A stretch of 64,000 bases of DNA from Deferribacteraceae bacterium UBA6793 (GCA_002452405.1 DKFP01000006.1:168866-232865); one strand, 5' to 3'. Shown: positions 49,122-58,196, counted from the first letter of the stretch. The notes: a model not told the origin generated them from the letters alone. Numbers and translations: made by a program.

Positions 49122-50099
49122 ATGGACTATTTCAAGCCGTCGGAAATGAAAACAATCATGCACTCAAAACGTGCAAACATATATTATCTCGAACACTGCC
49201 GCGTCCTTGTGAACGGCGGGCGTGTCGAATATGCTGCGGAAGCTGGGAAAAAGGTCAACTATTACAACATCCCCATTGCCAACACAACTGTTGTGCTTCT
49301 CGGTAGCGGCACATCCATAACACAGGCAGCGGTGCGGGACCTTTCGAAAGCGGGCGTTCTCATCGGGTTCTGCGGCGGTGGAGGCGTTCCGCTTTTCAGC
49401 GGTATGGAACAGGATACAGATATTGTGTGGTTCTGTCCGCAGTCTGAATATCGACCCACACAATACTTGCAGCAGTGGGCGGGCTTCTGGTATGACACTG
49501 AAAAAAGACTGAACGCCGCAAAGACATTTCAAACAGCCCGAATAGCCATGATAGAAAAACACTGGGCAAAACTGACAATTGACCGCGAAAACGGATTTGA
49601 ACACAATGCGTCGCTCCTGAACAGGCAAATTGAATCTTTCACAGTAAATTCAGCGGTATGCACCGATACGGAATCTCTTCTGCTGGAGGAAGCGCGCCTC
49701 ACGAAAAATCTATATAAACTTGCGGCACAGGCTGTTGATTACGGTGATTTCACACGTTCAAAACGTGGCGAAGGTACGGACAGTGCAAATCGTTTTCTCG
49801 ACCACGGGAACTATCTTGCATACGGGCTCGCCGCCACAGCCGCATGGGTGCTTGGTCTGCCACACGGCTTTTCCGTGCTCCACGGAAAAACACGTCGCGG
49901 CGGACTTGTTTTTGACATAGCAGATATTGTTAAGGACGCTCTGATTCTTCCAAACGCTTTTATTTCTGCTATGCGTGGCGACACTGAGCAGCAGTTTCGT
50001 CAGAACTGCATAGGCGCACTCGTTCAGGCGGAAGCGCTGGATTTCATGATAGACACAGTCAAGCTGGCTTCCGCAACCGCCGGAAGGAATGACGAATGA
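49122..50099 (+). CDS. cas1: Type I-F Cas1 integrase
   Basis: A 325-residue Cas1 of the I-F subtype: MDYFKPSEMKTIMHSKRANIYYLEHCRVLVNGGRVEYAAEAGKK, SITQAAVRDLSKAGVLIGFCGGGG, and the metal-binding His/Asp region LPHGFSVLHGKTRRGGLVFDIADIVKDALILP. It inserts new spacers with Cas2. The ATG at 49122 matches the family start; an ATG at 49095 gives a non-homologous extension. Confidence 0.95.
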   Translation: MDYFKPSEMKTIMHSKRANIYYLEHCRVLVNGGRVEYAAEAGKKVNYYNIPIANTTVVLLGSGTSITQAAVRDLSKAGVLIGFCGGGGVPLFSGMEQDTDIVWFCPQSEYRPTQYLQQWAGFWYDTEKRLNAAKTFQTARIAMIEKHWAKLTIDRENGFEHNASLLNRQIESFTVNSAVCTDTESLLLEEARLTKNLYKLAAQAVDYGDFTRSKRGEGTDSANRFLDHGNYLAYGLAATAAWVLGLPHGFSVLHGKTRRGGLVFDIADIVKDALILPNAFISAMRGDTEQQFRQNCIGALVQAEALDFMIDTVKLASATAGRNDE

Positions 50100-53000
50100 A
50101 CGTAATTCTGGTTTCGCAGTGTTCAAAAAATGCGCTGAAAGAAACGCGCCGTATAATAGATCAGTTCGCAGAACGCACGGGGGAGCGAACATGGAGCACG
50201 ACCATCACAAAGGATGGGCTGGATATGCTGCGTACATTGCTGAGAAGAACCGCACGCAAAAACACGGCGGTTGCCTGCCACCGGATGCGCGGCAAAAGCG
50301 GTTCGGAACTTATATGGATAGTCGGTGACAGCACATGCTTCAACGAAAACGGCGCCGTCCCTACGAACACAACATCGAGGGATATTTTGAGATCATCCGA
50401 TGAAAACAACTGGAACACACTGGAATTGATAACCAATCTGGTGTGCATAGCCGCCCTCTTCCACGATTTCGGCAAAAGCTGCAATGCTTTTCAGAACATG
50501 CTTAAAAGCAGAAAACCGCAAAAAAGCGAAATCAGGCACGAATGGATATCCGTTGTGATGTTTATGACGTTCATAGGGGACGACGACGATGAAACATGGT
50601 TGAAACGCCTCGCCGACGGACAGTTCAAGAAAGACTGGCACAAAAATGTCACCCCTGTGGACAAACCGTTTGAAAATATGCCGCCCCTTGCTGCCATCGT
50701 ATGCTGGCTGATAGTATCCCACCACAAAATGCCACTCCCCGAAAGCTCAAACGGCTGGGCGGTTAAAAACATTATTGCGGAGTGGTGCAAAAGCCAGACA
50801 AATGAGAAGGCTGAATACTGGAACTTCAAAAACGATATTTCAGCCTCCCCAAACTGGAAAAAAGAGGCTGCGAAGACTGCCGCAAAGGCATTGGAATGCA
50901 AAGAACTTTTCGCGGCTTCCATAGAAGACCCGTACATTCTCAACGTATCCCGCATGGTGCTCATGCTCGCCGACCATATTTTTTCTTCATTGCCGTCAAG
51001 TAACAAAGAGCATACGGATGACAGGAAAATTTTATACGCGAACACAGACAGAGAAACGGGAAACACAAAACAGAAACTGGACGAACACCTTATAGGGGTT
51101 GAGAAATATTGCCGCCGTATACTTTTTTCGCTACCGAAATCAGCAGACATGCTGCAATCCATAGGACGTAACGATATCCTGACCAGACGGAACAAACTGC
51201 AAAAATATAAATGGCAGGATAAGGCTTTCGATGCCGCCGCGTCAGTACGCGAAATAGCTGACAATGGTGGATTTTTCGGAATAAACATGGCATCAACCGG
51301 TTGCGGAAAAACTATAGCCAACGCACGCATAATGTATGCCCTAGCCGGAAGTAAAAAAGGTTGCCGATTCACTGTTGCCCTTGGTCTGCGCTCGCTGACA
51401 CTGCAAACCGGAGAGGAGTACAGGAAGATGCTTGGGCTGTCTTCCGATGAAATGGCGGTTATCGTGGGGGGTACCGCAACAAAAGACCTGTTCGAGCTTC
51501 GAAACGACGAATACAAACCTCTATCGGAGGAAGAATTTCTGCCATCCTGTTCTTTCGTTCATTATGACGGCGGAATAAATGACACACCCATGGGAGAATG
51601 GATAAGAAAAACCCGAGGAGGCGAAAAGCTCATTCCTGCTCCGGTTGCGGTGTGCACGGTTGACCACATTATCCCCGCTTCCGAAGGTATAGCGGGCGGC
51701 GGTCAGCTGGCGCCAATACTAAGACTTATGACAGGCGATCTTATCCTTGACGAGCCGGACGATTATGACATTTCCGACATGTACGCATTTTCCAGACTGG
51801 TCTGGTTTGCCGGACTACTGGGTTGCAACGTTCTGCTTTCGTCCGCCACAGTGACACCGTCCATTGCCGAAGGACTCTTTGCAGCATATCGCGCAGGCAG
51901 AATTGCCTACAATAAAAACAGGGGACTGCAACACAGCCGTGATATCGTGTGCGGGTGGTTCGATGAATACACAGCCTCTGTTGAAATAGATGTCAATTCC
52001 GAAAGTTTTGCTGAGAAGCACAGGTCATTTGCGGAAAAACGCGTTGAAAAACTGAAAAAAGCGGATAAAAAGCGACATTGCAGGCTGTTGACCATAGATA
52101 CGTTCACATATGATAACGTCGCGTCTGCAATAGCTGAAAAATCTATGGAACTGCACAATGACAATCACATTACGGACGCACAAGGCAAACGTATAAGCGT
52201 CGGACTGGTACGATTCGCGAACATTAAAAACCTTGTGGCAGTCGTTAAAAAATTCAAAGGTGAAGGAGCAGCTTTCCATCTCTGCTGCTACCACTCCGCA
52301 TTTCCTCTGCTCATGCGCTCCGAGATAGAAAGACATCTGGACAAAATACTCAAACGAAACAACGGAAAACAACCTTTCGACCATGAATACGTACGCTCCG
52401 CAGTAGCGTCCCAGCCGGACAAAAAAGACCATATCTTTATAGTGTTCGCCTCCCCCGTCGCCGAAGTCGGGCGCGACCATGATTATGACTGGGCAATTGC
52501 CGAACCGTCATCCATGAAATCGCTGATACAGCTTGCCGGACGCGTCCGAAGACACAGGGATGGCGAATGGCATAAGGTTAACATACTGATATTGAACAAA
52601 AACATTAATGCCTACCAAGGAAAAGAGTGCGCATATTGGAAGCCGGGATTTGAATCGAAGGAATTTCTGCTGAACAATCATGACTTGAACAACATTCTGG
52701 ATTTCAGCCAGTATGCGGAGATAGATTCCGTGCCCAGAATAATCGAGCAGGAAGAGCTTAAACCTGCGGAGAACCTTTGCGACCTTGAGCACAGCCACCT
52801 TAGAGCTGTTATGAGCATCGACGAACAAAACAAAGTAAGAGGAATAAATACATTCTGGGAAACAGACCTGTTTATGTCGGCATATTTGCAGAAAATATAC
52901 AGATTCAGGAATAGCGTTGCTGATACCGAGCTTGTGTATTTATGGGATGAGGACGCTGAAAAGGCGGATTTCAATGATGTGACGTATAAGGGCGAGATAA

Positions 53001-53212
53001 CCGGATTTCACTATATTCCATACGAGACTTTTGCCGGAGCGGACAGATTCTTCATTCCTCTGGACTATAGAAGATTGCTTGAGGACTTGGCAGAAAAGCT
53101 GGGCAGAAGCATGGCGGACTGTTCAAGTAAGTTCGGGCGCTTCACCGTCAGCAACAGAGAAGGTACAAAAAAATATACTCCCTGTCTGGGAGTATATAAG
53201 GAAGTGGAATAA
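50096..53212 (+). CDS. cas3: Cas2-Cas3 fusion nuclease-helicase
   Basis: A 1038-residue fusion typical of type I-F. Residues 1-95 are Cas2 (MNVILVSQCSKNALKETRRIIDQFAERTG). An HD nuclease follows (CIAALFHDFGKSCNAFQNML), then helicase motifs: Walker A STGCGKT, DEPDD box, SSATVTPS and LAGRVRRHRDG. It degrades DNA unwound at Csy-bound targets and takes part in adaptation. ATGA overlap with cas1. Its stop codon lies within the antisense pseudo-repeat at 53206-53233. Confidence 0.96.
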   Translation: MNVILVSQCSKNALKETRRIIDQFAERTGERTWSTTITKDGLDMLRTLLRRTARKNTAVACHRMRGKSGSELIWIVGDSTCFNENGAVPTNTTSRDILRSSDENNWNTLELITNLVCIAALFHDFGKSCNAFQNMLKSRKPQKSEIRHEWISVVMFMTFIGDDDDETWLKRLADGQFKKDWHKNVTPVDKPFENMPPLAAIVCWLIVSHHKMPLPESSNGWAVKNIIAEWCKSQTNEKAEYWNFKNDISASPNWKKEAAKTAAKALECKELFAASIEDPYILNVSRMVLMLADHIFSSLPSSNKEHTDDRKILYANTDRETGNTKQKLDEHLIGVEKYCRRILFSLPKSADMLQSIGRNDILTRRNKLQKYKWQDKAFDAAASVREIADNGGFFGINMASTGCGKTIANARIMYALAGSKKGCRFTVALGLRSLTLQTGEEYRKMLGLSSDEMAVIVGGTATKDLFELRNDEYKPLSEEEFLPSCSFVHYDGGINDTPMGEWIRKTRGGEKLIPAPVAVCTVDHIIPASEGIAGGGQLAPILRLMTGDLILDEPDDYDISDMYAFSRLVWFAGLLGCNVLLSSATVTPSIAEGLFAAYRAGRIAYNKNRGLQHSRDIVCGWFDEYTASVEIDVNSESFAEKHRSFAEKRVEKLKKADKKRHCRLLTIDTFTYDNVASAIAEKSMELHNDNHITDAQGKRISVGLVRFANIKNLVAVVKKFKGEGAAFHLCCYHSAFPLLMRSEIERHLDKILKRNNGKQPFDHEYVRSAVASQPDKKDHIFIVFASPVAEVGRDHDYDWAIAEPSSMKSLIQLAGRVRRHRDGEWHKVNILILNKNINAYQGKECAYWKPGFESKEFLLNNHDLNNILDFSQYAEIDSVPRIIEQEELKPAENLCDLEHSHLRAVMSIDEQNKVRGINTFWETDLFMSAYLQKIYRFRNSVADTELVYLWDEDAEKADFNDVTYKGEITGFHYIPYETFAGADRFFIPLDYRRLLEDLAEKLGRSMADCSSKFGRFTVSNREGTKKYTPCLGVYKEVE

Positions 53213-53291
53213 GCTGCCTGTGCGGCAGTGGAAAGAAATTAAAATAACAAATTTAAAGGTATATTTCTAAGCTACCTATACGATAGTTATT
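53206..53291 (-). ncRNA. Degenerate mini-CRISPR (Cre-type regulatory crRNA candidate)
   Basis: On the minus strand: pseudo-repeat 1 (53291-53264, 21/28 to the array repeat, intact 3' handle AGCTTAGAAA), a 30-nt pseudo-spacer (53263-53234), then pseudo-repeat 2 (53233-53206, 22/28, with the hairpin CTGCC-GCACA-GGCAG intact). Pseudo-repeat 1 keeps its stem through paired changes (CTATC/GGTAG). Repeat-to-repeat period is 58 bp, near the array's 60. The pseudo-spacer begins TATACCTTTAAATTTGTTAT and matches 53361-53382 in 20 of 22 positions. Known parallels are CreA and CreR RNAs, which guide Cascade to repress rather than cut. Confidence 0.82.
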
Positions 53292-53318
53292 TACTATTAT
53301 CATATTTTTTTTGAAAAT

Positions 53319-53347
53319 AGAATACTACATTATGAATACTTTGCAAA
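53319..53347 (-). promoter_or_regulatory. Putative promoter of the mini-CRISPR RNA
   Basis: Minus strand TTTGCA (53342-53347), 17 bp, TATTCT (53319-53324). Transcription would start about 20 nt before pseudo-repeat 1. Confidence 0.5.
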
Positions 53348-53360
53348 TTCTACTTATTAT

Positions 53361-53384
53361 AAATGACAAATTTAAATGTATAGG
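53361..53384 (-). promoter_or_regulatory. Target site of the mini-CRISPR pseudo-spacer
   Basis: Minus strand CC PAM (53384-53383) then TATACATTTAAATTTGTCAT and TT. It matches the pseudo-spacer at positions 1-22 except 6 and 18. Ends 4 bp before the -35 box of the csy promoter, so a bound Csy complex would hinder polymerase. Confidence 0.78.
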
Positions 53385-53387
53385 CAA

Positions 53388-53416
53388 TTGACTTTCTCAA
53401 CAATGTGCATTATTAT
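53388..53416 (+). promoter_or_regulatory. csy operon promoter
   Basis: TTGACT (53388-53393), 17 bp, TATTAT (53411-53416). Lies after the Cas3 gene and before the 56-codon ORF and csy1, so the interference genes can be expressed separately from cas1-cas3. Confidence 0.75.
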
Positions 53417-53446
53417 TCTTTTATCAAAGACAAACTGGAGAATAAT

Positions 53447-53617
53447 ATGCAAAAAAATAATCTGGATAAAAAAACAACCAGTACAACAATTGCGGGAGAA
53501 ATACGCTTTGGTCCATTTGGCAAATTGGACATCCACTTTTTCTTCAACAGGAGCACTAACAAAGGACAAGACAAAACTACAGGAGGTGCAAAGCATGAGC
53601 GAATCACAAAGCGATGA
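53447..53617 (+). CDS. 56-aa ORF between csy promoter and csy1
   Basis: ATG at 53447 has GGAG 6 bp upstream and lies about 24 nt after the expected transcription start. Product begins MQKNNLDKKTTSTTIAGEIR, contains FGPFGKLDIHFFF and ends KHERITKR. It overlaps csy1 by 23 bp in another frame, and the csy1 ribosome site (AGGAGG) lies inside it. It could be a leader peptide, a toxin analogous to CreT, or a Cas accessory. I recognise no family. Confidence 0.5.
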   Translation: MQKNNLDKKTTSTTIAGEIRFGPFGKLDIHFFFNRSTNKGQDKTTGGAKHERITKR

Positions 53618-54911
53618 AAAGAGAAATCTTCGCGAGTTCATCGAAGCGTTTATCGGTGAAAGACTGAAACCGAAGCTCGAAGATATCGAAAAGCAGATGC
53701 AGAAAGCTGTCTCTCCGGAGGCTATTCAGGAGATTCAGGACAAAGCTGACAAGCTGAGAGAGGACTACAGCACTGACAAATGGCTGGCATCCGCGGCGAA
53801 AAGAGCATCGCAGATAAAGGTTGCCACCCATATACCTAAATTCACGCACTCATCCTCCAAAGCATCGCCTGTGTTTTCTTCCGGCGCTAAAGACACAGGA
53901 TATATAGGAACGCACACCGTAAGCAAGATACAGCCGGACGTAACGGGCAACGCTGCGGCTCTGGATGTTTTCTCTTTTCTCAGGAGCAACTGGAAAGACA
54001 AAACCATTCTGGAGATGATGGAAGAAAGAACACCGGAAATAATATCCGCACTGTCGAATGACAAAGAGGAGGCAAACGACCTGATTGACAGCTTTCTCAG
54101 CGTTAAAGAGATAACCTCCCCCTCTTCCCACACTCTCATGAAGCAGGTTTACTTCCCTCTGGAAGACGGAAGCTATCATCTGCTCAGTCCGGTTTTCCCC
54201 TCTTCTCTCGTACATTATGTATATAACCACATAAAAGAGGCGCGCTTTTCCGAAGAGACCAAAGCAGCAAAAGAAGCGAAAAGAAAAGGTCTTGCAGCGG
54301 CATCAGGCTTTTCGGATTTCCCCGATACCGCTGTCATGGCTTACGGAGGTACAAAACCCCAGAACGTAAGCCAGCTTAACAGTGCCAGAGGCGGTTCGAA
54401 TATACTCCTTCCGTCCTACCCGCCGAAATGGGAACCGAAAAACGTGCGCCCCATATACGACAGCTCTGTTTTCGCATATGTATTCGGACATCGACCGTAT
54501 GTCAAAGAGCTTTTATCCAGACTGACAGGTGTCCTGCGCTCCCATAAAAACGATGTGGACATCCGCAATGAACGCGAAGAAATAATCGACGCGCTCTCCA
54601 CAGAACTTTGGAACGTTGCGGCGGAGCTCTCCGAACTTCCGGCAAGCTGGAGCAAAGATGCAAAGTGCAGACTGACCAAAGCGGAAAAGCTCTGGCTGGA
54701 TCCGCCGCAGGAAAATGATGAGGCATGGGCGGCATACGTCGGCGGGGAATGGTGCATCGAAGTTGCGCACTCCTTCGCAAGCTGGACAAACAGGCAGATA
54801 AGCCGCATTCATAAAGATAAAAAGACGCCTGAAAAGAATGAACATATGGAATGGAAAAAGATTGCCGCCGACGTTCTGAAAGACCTTCTTGAGGAGCGTG
54901 TATATGCATAA
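53595..54911 (+). CDS. csy1: Csy1 (Cas8f), type I-F large subunit
   Basis: A 438-residue Csy1, usual family length. Contains RNLREFIEAFIGERLKPKLEDIE at the N-terminus, TVSKIQPDVTGNAAALDVFSFL, GTKPQNVSQLNSARGGSNILLPSYPPKWE and a C-terminal helical region. It recognises the PAM and holds the crRNA 5' handle with Csy2. AGGAGG 8 bp before the ATG at 53595 fixes the start; a longer frame to 53376 is not coding. Confidence 0.94.
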   Translation: MSESQSDEKRNLREFIEAFIGERLKPKLEDIEKQMQKAVSPEAIQEIQDKADKLREDYSTDKWLASAAKRASQIKVATHIPKFTHSSSKASPVFSSGAKDTGYIGTHTVSKIQPDVTGNAAALDVFSFLRSNWKDKTILEMMEERTPEIISALSNDKEEANDLIDSFLSVKEITSPSSHTLMKQVYFPLEDGSYHLLSPVFPSSLVHYVYNHIKEARFSEETKAAKEAKRKGLAAASGFSDFPDTAVMAYGGTKPQNVSQLNSARGGSNILLPSYPPKWEPKNVRPIYDSSVFAYVFGHRPYVKELLSRLTGVLRSHKNDVDIRNEREEIIDALSTELWNVAAELSELPASWSKDAKCRLTKAEKLWLDPPQENDEAWAAYVGGEWCIEVAHSFASWTNRQISRIHKDKKTPEKNEHMEWKKIAADVLKDLLEERVYA

Positions 54912-55800
54912 AATACCGGATCATATACTCGTTCTGCCCCGTCTGCGGGTACAGAACGTCAACTGTATATCAGGACCACTCACATGGGGATTCCCTACCG
55001 TAAGCTCTTTCTGCGGCTTCACACACGCCATCAGCAGAAAACTGAGCAGCGAAACAGCATTAAACGGAGTCGGTATAATCAGCCATTCCTTTGAGCCTCA
55101 GGCGCACAAAACCGGTTATGAGAAACGGTTCAGCCAGACCCGCAACCCGCTGGAAAGCGACGGAAGCACCGCCGGAATCATTGAAGAGGGCAGAGCTCAC
55201 ATCACAGTCAGCCTTCTGATAGGTGTATACGGACAGCAGCCGGACATAAAAGAACTGACCGGAATAATCCAAAGTCTGAAAATCGCAGGCGGTTCGATAC
55301 TGCCCCTAAAAAGAGAGCCGTATTTCGTCACGCTGAACCAATACAAACAGGAGGACTACCCAGTCTTCAGAAAGACCGTCAGAAAATTTCTGCCCGGCTT
55401 CGCCCTTCAGGACAGAAGCGACTTTCTGGCACAGCACCACTCGCAAATGCAGTCGGAATGTCCTGACAAAACCCTGCTGGACGCACTGCTCGACCTTTCT
55501 GCACTTAAATACGGCTTCGCAGAAACCGAAGACGGAAAAGCGGAATGGTACCCTTACAGCGAAAAGAAAGGCTGGCTTGTACCCATCCCCGTGGGCTACA
55601 TCGGCATATCGCCAGTTTATCAGCCCGGCGAAGTGAAAAACACAAGAGACACCGAAACCCCGTTCAGGTTCGTCGAAGCGGCATACAGCCTCGGCGAGTG
55701 GAAAAATCCGCTGAAACTGGGCGGTTTTGACGAAATACTCTGGTTTTACGACGCAGACGGCGACGTCTATTCATGCAAGCATAAAAAATTTTACGAATAA
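54904..55800 (+). CDS. csy2: Csy2 (Cas5f)
   Basis: A 298-residue Csy2 (PDHILVLPRLRVQNVNCISGPLTWGFPTVSSFCGFTHAISRKL, ending near EILWFYDADGDVYSCKHKKFYE). Pairs with Csy1 at the crRNA 5' end. ATG overlaps the csy1 stop by 8 bp, with GAGGAG 7 bp upstream. Confidence 0.93.
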   Translation: MHKIPDHILVLPRLRVQNVNCISGPLTWGFPTVSSFCGFTHAISRKLSSETALNGVGIISHSFEPQAHKTGYEKRFSQTRNPLESDGSTAGIIEEGRAHITVSLLIGVYGQQPDIKELTGIIQSLKIAGGSILPLKREPYFVTLNQYKQEDYPVFRKTVRKFLPGFALQDRSDFLAQHHSQMQSECPDKTLLDALLDLSALKYGFAETEDGKAEWYPYSEKKGWLVPIPVGYIGISPVYQPGEVKNTRDTETPFRFVEAAYSLGEWKNPLKLGGFDEILWFYDADGDVYSCKHKKFYE

Positions 55801-55811
55801 GGAGAAATAAA

Positions 55812-56837
55812 ATGGCTTCATCAAAAAACGCATCAGTGCTGGCTTTCGAACGCAAAATCGACGTATCCGACGCTCTCTTTTTCAGTGCGGACTGGGAAAA
55901 CAGAGACAAGTCCGGACTCTGGAAAAAGATTGAACTGAAAGAAAAATCCGTCAGGGGCACAATCTCAAACAGAATGAAGGGAAAGGAACAGGACGCAGCA
56001 AAACTTAACGCAAAGATTGAGGACCCCAACCTGCAAAGAGTTGACGTTGCGGCGCTCCCCATGGATTCGGACACTCTTTGTGCCATCTTCACCGTGAAAA
56101 TCCTCGGCGGCGTGGGAACACCGTCCGCATGTAACAACGCGGAATACAAGGAATGTCTGGAAGCGGCGGCTGCGGAATATAAAAATGAATTCGGATTTAA
56201 AACCCTCGCCGACAGATATGCTCAGAACATCGCCAACGGACGTTTCCTCTGGAGAAACAGGGTCGGCGCGGAGCAGCTTGAGGTGGTAGTCAGAAGAGTC
56301 GTTGAAGGAAAAGACAAAAATGAACTGCGCTTCGACGGGTTTGCATACAAGCTGGATGATTTTGCAAAAGCCGACGACAACGTGTCCGCACTGGGTGACC
56401 TGATTGCCGAAGGTCTTTCCGGTGATTCGTTCGTTATTTTTGAGGTAAAAGCATTTGTGCGGATGGGACGCGGACAGGAGGTTTTTCCCTCTCAGGAACT
56501 CATTCTGGACAGCTCCGGCGGCGGCAAAGGTAAAAAAAGCAAAACACTTTACGAGGTTGAAGGCGCGGCAGGGCTGCACTCACAGAAAATAGGAAACGCC
56601 ATACGCACAATAGACACATGGTATGACGATCTGGCGGAAATGCCTATCGCTGTTGAACCATACGGCTCCGTCACATCCCTCGGATGCGCATATCGCCAGC
56701 CAAAAGACAAAACAGATTTCTACAGCCTTCTTGACAACTGGATGCTCAAAGATAAAAAGCCGTCAGCCGAAAACCAGCACTTTGTCATGGCTGTGTTCAT
56801 ACGCGGCGGAGTATTCGGCGAATCAGAAAAGGAATAA
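55812..56837 (+). CDS. csy3: Csy3 (Cas7f) backbone subunit
   Basis: A 341-residue Csy3 (ASVLAFERKIDVSDALFFSADWEN, ILGGVGTPSACNNAEYKE, SLGCAYRQPKDKTDFYSLLDNWM). Six copies coat the spacer in the Csy complex, kinking out every sixth base of the guide. Length normal; GGAG ribosome site 7-10 bp before ATG. Confidence 0.95.
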   Translation: MASSKNASVLAFERKIDVSDALFFSADWENRDKSGLWKKIELKEKSVRGTISNRMKGKEQDAAKLNAKIEDPNLQRVDVAALPMDSDTLCAIFTVKILGGVGTPSACNNAEYKECLEAAAAEYKNEFGFKTLADRYAQNIANGRFLWRNRVGAEQLEVVVRRVVEGKDKNELRFDGFAYKLDDFAKADDNVSALGDLIAEGLSGDSFVIFEVKAFVRMGRGQEVFPSQELILDSSGGGKGKKSKTLYEVEGAAGLHSQKIGNAIRTIDTWYDDLAEMPIAVEPYGSVTSLGCAYRQPKDKTDFYSLLDNWMLKDKKPSAENQHFVMAVFIRGGVFGESEKE

Positions 56838-56840
56838 ATC

Positions 56841-57401
56841 ATGGATTATTATATAGATATAAAAGTCAGGAAAAATCCTGAGATTGCCCCGCAGGTTATC
56901 CTAAACACACTGTTTGAAAAAGTGCACCTTATCCTTGCGGAACAGAAGAGAAGTGACGTGGGCATCAGTTTCCCCGAATTTTCCGAAAAAGGCGAACATC
57001 TCGGCAATATATTGAGGCTGCACGGCAGTCTGGACGCATTGCAGGACATAGGCGAACACAGATTTGTCAGACATATGAAAGATTATGCGGATTTTGGCAG
57101 AGTTAAAAAAGTGCCTGCCGTTCAGAAATTTTTCATTGTCAGCCGCGTTCAGGCAAAAAGCAGTCCGGAACGTTTGCGGCGCAGGTATATGAAAAGGCAC
57201 GGCTTGACAGCGGAACAGGCGGCGGAAAAAATTCCGGATTCTGCCGCAGAAATGCTCGTTCTGCCGTTTATATCTCTGAACAGCATAAGCACAGGACAAA
57301 AGTTCAGGCTTTTCGTTCGACATACGGAAACACCTGAATTTTCCGGCGGAGAGTTCAGCACATACGGTTTCAGCAAAACGGCAACCGTACCCAAATTCTG
57401 A
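56841..57401 (+). CDS. csy4: Csy4 (Cas6f) crRNA endonuclease
   Basis: A 186-residue Csy4. His29 (FEKVHLIL) is at the catalytic position of known Csy4 proteins. The Arg-rich region SSPERLRRRYMKRHGLT is the RNA-binding helix. It cuts at the base of the CTGCC/GGCAG hairpin and stays bound. Both pseudo-repeats of the mini-CRISPR keep that hairpin, so it may process it too. Confidence 0.94.
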   Translation: MDYYIDIKVRKNPEIAPQVILNTLFEKVHLILAEQKRSDVGISFPEFSEKGEHLGNILRLHGSLDALQDIGEHRFVRHMKDYADFGRVKKVPAVQKFFIVSRVQAKSSPERLRRRYMKRHGLTAEQAAEKIPDSAAEMLVLPFISLNSISTGQKFRLFVRHTETPEFSGGEFSTYGFSKTATVPKF

Positions 57402-57422
57402 CCCTAATTTTTCGAAGGATAA

Positions 57423-57474
57423 AAAACCCTTTTGTATCAGCAGGTACGTTCCGCGCTTTGCAAAAGGGTTTTTA
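57423..57474 (+). terminator. Terminator / leader hairpin after csy4
   Basis: AAAAACCCTTTTG and CAAAAGGGTTTTT form a 13-bp stem with a 26-nt loop. The 3' arm coincides with the conserved leader element of array 2. A looser version of the same arms flanks 47711-47787 before array 1. Confidence 0.6.
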
Positions 57475-57529
57475 TTTTATTTTTCAGCTTAGTTGAAAGT
57501 TATGAAACATATGTGTCATAATTGTTCTA
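57463..57529 (+). promoter_or_regulatory. Leader of CRISPR array 2
   Basis: AAAAGGGTTTTT ends 56 bp before the first repeat, followed by CAGCTTAGTTGAAAGTTATG. Same elements and spacing as the array 1 leader. Confidence 0.65.
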
Positions 57530-58098
57530 GTTCACTGCCGCACAGGCAGCTTAGAAAATCTCCTCGGCGACTTCATCGACAGAGCCTTTGTTCACTGCCG
57601 CACAGGCAGCTTAGAAAACAGCGATAAGACCGAGCAGAGACCAGAATAAGTTCACTGCCGCACAGGCAGCTTAGAAAATTCATGGCGTACGAGAAATTTT
57701 TGATATAGCGTTCACTGCCGCACAGGCAGCTTAGAAAACATGGGCGGCGGCGTTTACGGCACGTATGAAGTTCACTGCCGCACAGGCAGCTTAGAAAATA
57801 TGCTGATAAAATTGAATTGGAACAACTTCGTTCACTGCCGCACAGGCAGCTTAGAAATGTGGCGTTTGCACAGTTTGACCCCGAACACGGTTCACTGCCG
57901 CACAGGCAGCTTAGAAAAGATTAACAGAAAGAGTAGCAACGCCGATGGCAGTTCACTGCCGCACAGGCAGCTTAGAAATGTAAGTGCCGGGGACGCAAGC
58001 GGGGCTTTCGGTTCACTGCCGCACAGGCAGCTTAGAAAGTCTCGTACTGAAACTTGAACGATTTTCCGTAGTTCACTGCCGCACAGGCAGCTTAGAAA
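57530..58098 (+). CRISPR. Type I-F CRISPR array 2 (9 spacers)
   Basis: Ten identical 28-bp repeats that differ from array 1 by one base in the loop (GCACA versus GCATA). Spacers are 32 bp, one of 33. The terminal repeat is intact, unlike array 1. Spacer 6 (57858-57889) matches the prophage C5 methyltransferase gene in 25 of 32 positions with a CC PAM. Confidence 0.97.
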
Positions 58099-58171
58099 TT
58101 CAGGAAAAGTATAACCGCGCGGGCAGTTTGATATTTTTTCGCAGATGGTTTGATATACAAAACGCAAAAAA

Positions 58172-58196
58172 AAAGCCGGGTTATCAGCCCGGCTTT
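58172..58196. terminator. Bidirectional terminator between array 2 and phage genes
   Basis: AAAGCCGGG/CCCGGCTTT stem with a 7-nt loop, A-run on one side. Ends array 2 transcription and that of the opposite methylase gene. Confidence 0.78.

Noticed and set aside
53332..53391. A 19-codon ORF starting MNTLQILLIINDKF spanning the pseudo-spacer target.
   Set aside because: No ribosome site; it lies upstream of the csy promoter.
53376..53594. N-terminal extension of csy1 to 53376.
   Set aside because: Extension includes promoter sequence, matches no Csy1, and the AGGAGG site sets the start at 53595.
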